NCBI GenBank assembly: GCA_028823185.1
Contig: JAPKBY010000061.1
Coordinates: 1 to 8,066 of the forward strand
From: Planctomycetota bacterium
GTDB taxonomy: Bacteria > Planctomycetota > UBA1135 > GCA-002686595
DNA length: 8,066 nucleotides
Direction: 5' to 3'
Shown here one piece after another: positions 6,264 through 8,066 of this stretch. The notes beneath the pieces were generated by a model. That model was not told the origin of the DNA, did no database searches, and saw nothing but the letters and a program-made list of their open reading frames with translations. The translations under genes and the position numbers were made by a program. The number at the start of each line of letters is the position of its first letter. Within the stretch, counting starts at the first letter, position 1.

Positions 6264-6317
6264 ATGGAGCGAATAAAAGGAGGTTAATTGGCCCAGGAGG
6301 CTAGATACGTGCCCTGA
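6264..6317 (+). other. SD-like AAAGGAGGT with two very short open frames in the intergenic region
   Basis: On the plus strand, AAAGGAGGT (6276-6284) is a near-perfect SD sequence. An ATG at 6264 reads MERIKGG and stops at 6285-6287, within and just after the SD. A TTG at 6288, 3 bases past the SD-containing segment, reads nine codons to a TGA ending at 6317, antisense to the end of the MobA-like gene. The spacing to TTG is short. No larger plus-strand gene follows. It is probably chance, recorded because SD sequences are otherwise rare here. Confidence 0.15.
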
Positions 6318-6894
6318 TTCGGGCCAAGTCCTCTGGTGTGTCCATGTTGTCGAGCACCTCTGGGCATTCTACGGAGAGCTCGAGCAGCGGCTCTGCGAGA
6401 TCTCGGAGGCAGCGCAGCGGATCGCCAACCTTCAGCTCGCAGATCTTCGCCGACAGCTCACGACCGATGATGATCGGGTGTCCGTATCGCCCAGCGCTCT
6501 CTTCCTTTGGTGAGAGCCAACCAAGGCTTGGAGCGCCAGCAGCGCTCCATGTCTCTCTGAGGAGTTGGAAGACCCTCTGAGGGACGAGCGGGCTGTCGAC
6601 AGGAGCCAAGAGGATGTCCCGATCGGGGGAGTGTGCGACGGCGCACGCGATGCTGCTCGTCCTGCCCGCCTTCCAGCCGCTGTGTTCGATGAGCTCGGCT
6701 TCGTCTTGAAAGGCTGCGGCGATCTCCTTCGAATGAGCGCCCGTGATGACTAAGGCTGAAGGCTCTCCGCAGGCTTCTAGCAGGTGAGCGAGGGCTGCGC
6801 GTTCACCGAGCTTGGCTAAGGCTTTGGGCTCGCCGAGACGCTCACTCGCGCCTGCGGCGAGGATGACGACTCGCGGCGGTAGGTTCACTCTCAA
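6301..6894 (-). CDS. MobA/MocA-like nucleotidyltransferase
   Basis: 197-residue cytoplasmic NTP-transferase of the MobA-like family (PF12804), closest in look to MocA/MobA enzymes that add CMP or GMP to molybdopterin. The nucleotide-binding loop is VVILAAGASERLGEPKALAKLG (9-30). HSGWKAGRTSSIACAV is at 71-86, the metal-binding Asp lies in LLAPVDSPLVP (95-105, D100), GRYGHPII at 136-142 is a family signature, and NMDTPEDLARI (183-193) is the usual C-terminal Asp motif. The length is normal (about 190-200). Ser-Glu-Arg in the loop (ASERLG, where SSRMG or SRRMG is common) is a mild variation. The start is TTG at 6894-6892, overlapping the stop of the ThiF-like gene (TTGA), so translation is likely coupled; GTG at 6888 is an alternative. 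The neighbour supports a cofactor role, but CTP versus GTP use, or a different sugar/cofactor substrate, cannot be decided. Confidence 0.85.
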   Translation of the reverse strand: MRVNLPPRVVILAAGASERLGEPKALAKLGERAALAHLLEACGEPSALVITGAHSKEIAAAFQDEAELIEHSGWKAGRTSSIACAVAHSPDRDILLAPVDSPLVPQRVFQLLRETWSAAGAPSLGWLSPKEESAGRYGHPIIIGRELSAKICELKVGDPLRCLRDLAEPLLELSVECPEVLDNMDTPEDLARIRARI

Positions 6895-7913
6895 GTCCCG
6901 ATGTAGCGATCGTAGACCGCGAGGGCGCGCTCGATCTCGTCGGTCCCTTCGATCAGCGCGCGCCCGTCTTCGAAGAGAGTGACGCGAAACTCTTCTACGT
7001 CGAAGCGCAGGATCGGACCAGCGAAGCGGATCTCTCGCGCGATGCCTTCTAAGGCAGCTGCGACCGCGCGAGGCTCCGGAGCAGGTTGGCGACCCCGCAC
7101 CTGGACGGTGTTTCTTCCGCAGAGGATCGTCGCGGGGCGCGCTTGCGGGTCATGGAGGTAGGGGAACTCGCGTTCATCGCAGCAGGGGCAGCCGATTCGC
7201 CGTTTAGCCCGGACGCGGCGGGTCTCTGCGGACCAGACGTCGAGCTCTACGAGCGCAGGCTCTAGCCCCTCTGGCGAGGCGAGGAGGCGCAAGGCTAGAC
7301 CAGCTTGTAGTGATGCGATCGCCGCGACCGCAGGCAGGATGACGCCCGCAGTCTCACAGGTGGGGAGTGCGCCAGCAGGGGGCGGCTCTGGAAAGACGCA
7401 GCGCAGGCAAGGACCAACTCCGGGCAGGACAGGCATGACGAGACCACCGGAGCCGACGACGCCTCCATAGATCCAAGGGAGGCCTGCCTCAACGCAGTAG
7501 TCGTTGACGAGGTAGCGAGTGCCGAGGTTGTCCGTTCCATCGAGGATGAGATCGCAGCCCTCGGCCAGGTCTTCGATGTTCTCTGCGTCTAGGTGCTCGG
7601 CGTGTGTCTCAAAGCGAGTGGGGCCGCCGATCCGTGAGAGCGTCTCGAGCGCTGCCTCGACCTTGAGCGTTCCCTCTGTCGCGTGCTTGTCTTCAAAGAG
7701 AACCTGTCTCGGTAGGTTCGTGATCTCGACGATGTCGCGGTCAACGAGTACGAGGGTGCCGACTCCTGCGCGGGTGAGCTCTTGAGCGATCACGCCACCG
7801 AGCGCACCGCAGCCGACGAGGAGGCAACGCGATTCTTCGAGGCGTGCTTGCCCCTCGGCTCCGAGCGCCGCGAAGCGCTCTTGTCTTTCGAATCTACGGT
7901 CAGGTTGGGTCAT
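6891..7913 (-). CDS. ThiF/MoeB/HesA-family adenylyltransferase with extra C-terminal domain
   Basis: 340-residue cytoplasmic E1-like enzyme. The family adenylates the C-terminal Gly-Gly of a ubiquitin-like sulfur carrier (MoaD or ThiS). The Rossmann ATP loop is LLVGCGALGG (31-40), the acidic pair VLVDRDIVEITNLPRQ (55-70) includes the conserved Arg69, and DGTDNLGTRYLVND (125-138) is typical. CLRC (169-172) and CPCC (242-245) are the four zinc ligands. PTCETAGVILP (184-194) holds Cys186 at the position of the catalytic cysteine. After a normal core of about 250 residues, 260-340 form a second small domain starting ILCGRNTVQVRG and ending RVTLFEDGRALIEGTDEIERALAVYDRYIG. A similar tail is known in some ThiF/MoeB proteins (recalled for Bacillus-type ThiF); rhodanese tails are different. 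The start ATG overlaps the upstream stop by ATGA, and no SD is present, suggesting coupling. The neighbouring MobA-like gene favours a molybdopterin role; a thiazole role remains possible. Confidence 0.92.
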   Translation of the reverse strand: MTQPDRRFERQERFAALGAEGQARLEESRCLLVGCGALGGVIAQELTRAGVGTLVLVDRDIVEITNLPRQVLFEDKHATEGTLKVEAALETLSRIGGPTRFETHAEHLDAENIEDLAEGCDLILDGTDNLGTRYLVNDYCVEAGLPWIYGGVVGSGGLVMPVLPGVGPCLRCVFPEPPPAGALPTCETAGVILPAVAAIASLQAGLALRLLASPEGLEPALVELDVWSAETRRVRAKRRIGCPCCDEREFPYLHDPQARPATILCGRNTVQVRGRQPAPEPRAVAAALEGIAREIRFAGPILRFDVEEFRVTLFEDGRALIEGTDEIERALAVYDRYIGT

Positions 7914-8066
7914 GCGAAGAAGGCGAAGGCGCCGAGGATGACGAGCGCTAAGAGGCCGAGCACAAGGAGTGCGGGTAAGAGCAGTGCGCGCGCATCGCTC
8001 GCGGGGGGTTGGTCGATCTCGACCCAGTTGAACATTCGGCGCGCCCCACCTTCCAGCTTCACGCCG
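7910..8066 (-). CDS. Small or C-terminal fragment of a membrane protein with one terminal TM helix
   Basis: The frame is open from the right edge to the TGA at 7912-7910 and ends in one hydrophobic helix right at the C-terminus (LLLPALLVLGLLALVILGAFAFFA). Two readings are possible. One is a complete 41-residue protein starting at ATG 8035-8033 (MFNWVEIDQPPASDARA...), with GGAAGGTGG upstream that could serve as a ribosome binding site. The other is a longer protein whose visible part begins GVKLEGGARR and continues beyond the window, in which case it is tail-anchored with its bulk in the cytoplasm. It overlaps the ThiF-like start by four bases (ATGA), so it belongs to the same operon. No family recognised. 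Confidence 0.6.
   Translation of the reverse strand, partial: GVKLEGGARRMFNWVEIDQPPASDARALLLPALLVLGLLALVILGAFAFFA

Noticed and set aside
6301..6303. An intrinsic terminator after the MobA-like gene or after any other gene
   Set aside because: No stable GC-rich hairpin followed by a T-run was found on the correct strand in the gaps 3235-3301, 4894-4959 or 6174-6300.
1..8066. tRNA, rRNA, CRISPR repeats, insertion sequences, transposase or phage genes
   Set aside because: No such signatures, direct-repeat arrays or terminal inverted repeats were seen. The genes are ordinary chromosomal families packed tightly.

Overview
The window is about 8 kb of gene-dense, GC-rich bacterial chromosome (about 60% G+C by eye). 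It holds nine protein genes, two of them cut by the window edges. There are no RNA genes, mobile elements or CRISPR arrays, and no stretch over about 130 bases lacks a gene. A lipobox lipoprotein and a Sec-type signal in front of a periplasmic segment point to a Gram-negative-type, two-membrane cell. The HEAT-like lipoprotein, the antiporter with an exported N-terminal domain and the scarcity of Shine-Dalgarno (SD) sequences would suit Planctomycetota, Myxococcota or a similar lineage. The sequence alone does not fix the phylum. Start codons are varied: GTG or TTG are the best-supported starts for four genes.

Layout. Positions 1-2643 (minus strand) hold an NhaC-family Na+/H+ antiporter with an extra N-terminal exported domain. 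It is followed, with a short overlap, by a membrane protein of the lysylphosphatidylglycerol-synthase-TM/UPF0104 family that runs off the left edge. A 36-base divergent gap separates the antiporter from a plus-strand pair: a one-TM coiled-coil protein of unknown function (2680-3234) and asparaginyl-tRNA synthetase asnS (3302-4600). asnS converges on, and overlaps by 4 bases, a small charged helical protein on the minus strand (4597-4893). Positions 4960-6173 (minus) hold a two-CBS-domain protein followed 8 bases later by a HEAT-like lipoprotein. A sigma70-like promoter and a good ribosome binding site precede the CBS gene. Positions 6301-8066 (minus) form a tightly overlapping three-gene unit: a small tail-anchored or one-TM protein cut by the right edge, a ThiF/MoeB-type E1-like adenylyltransferase with an extra C-terminal domain, and a MobA/MocA-like nucleotidyltransferase.

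How the genes fit together. The ThiF/MoeB-like and MobA/MocA-like genes fit molybdenum-cofactor or sulfur-carrier metabolism, but no carrier protein (MoaD or ThiS) or molybdoenzyme is in view. The antiporter and flippase-like gene form an envelope/ion-transport unit. asnS is housekeeping.

I found no convincing undescribed defence or mobile system. The most interesting non-coding signal is a shared G(T/C)TAC(T/C)CT element 6-9 bases before the start codons of three genes that lack SD sequences. This could mark promoters of leaderless or near-leaderless mRNAs, two of them back to back in the 36-base divergent gap.
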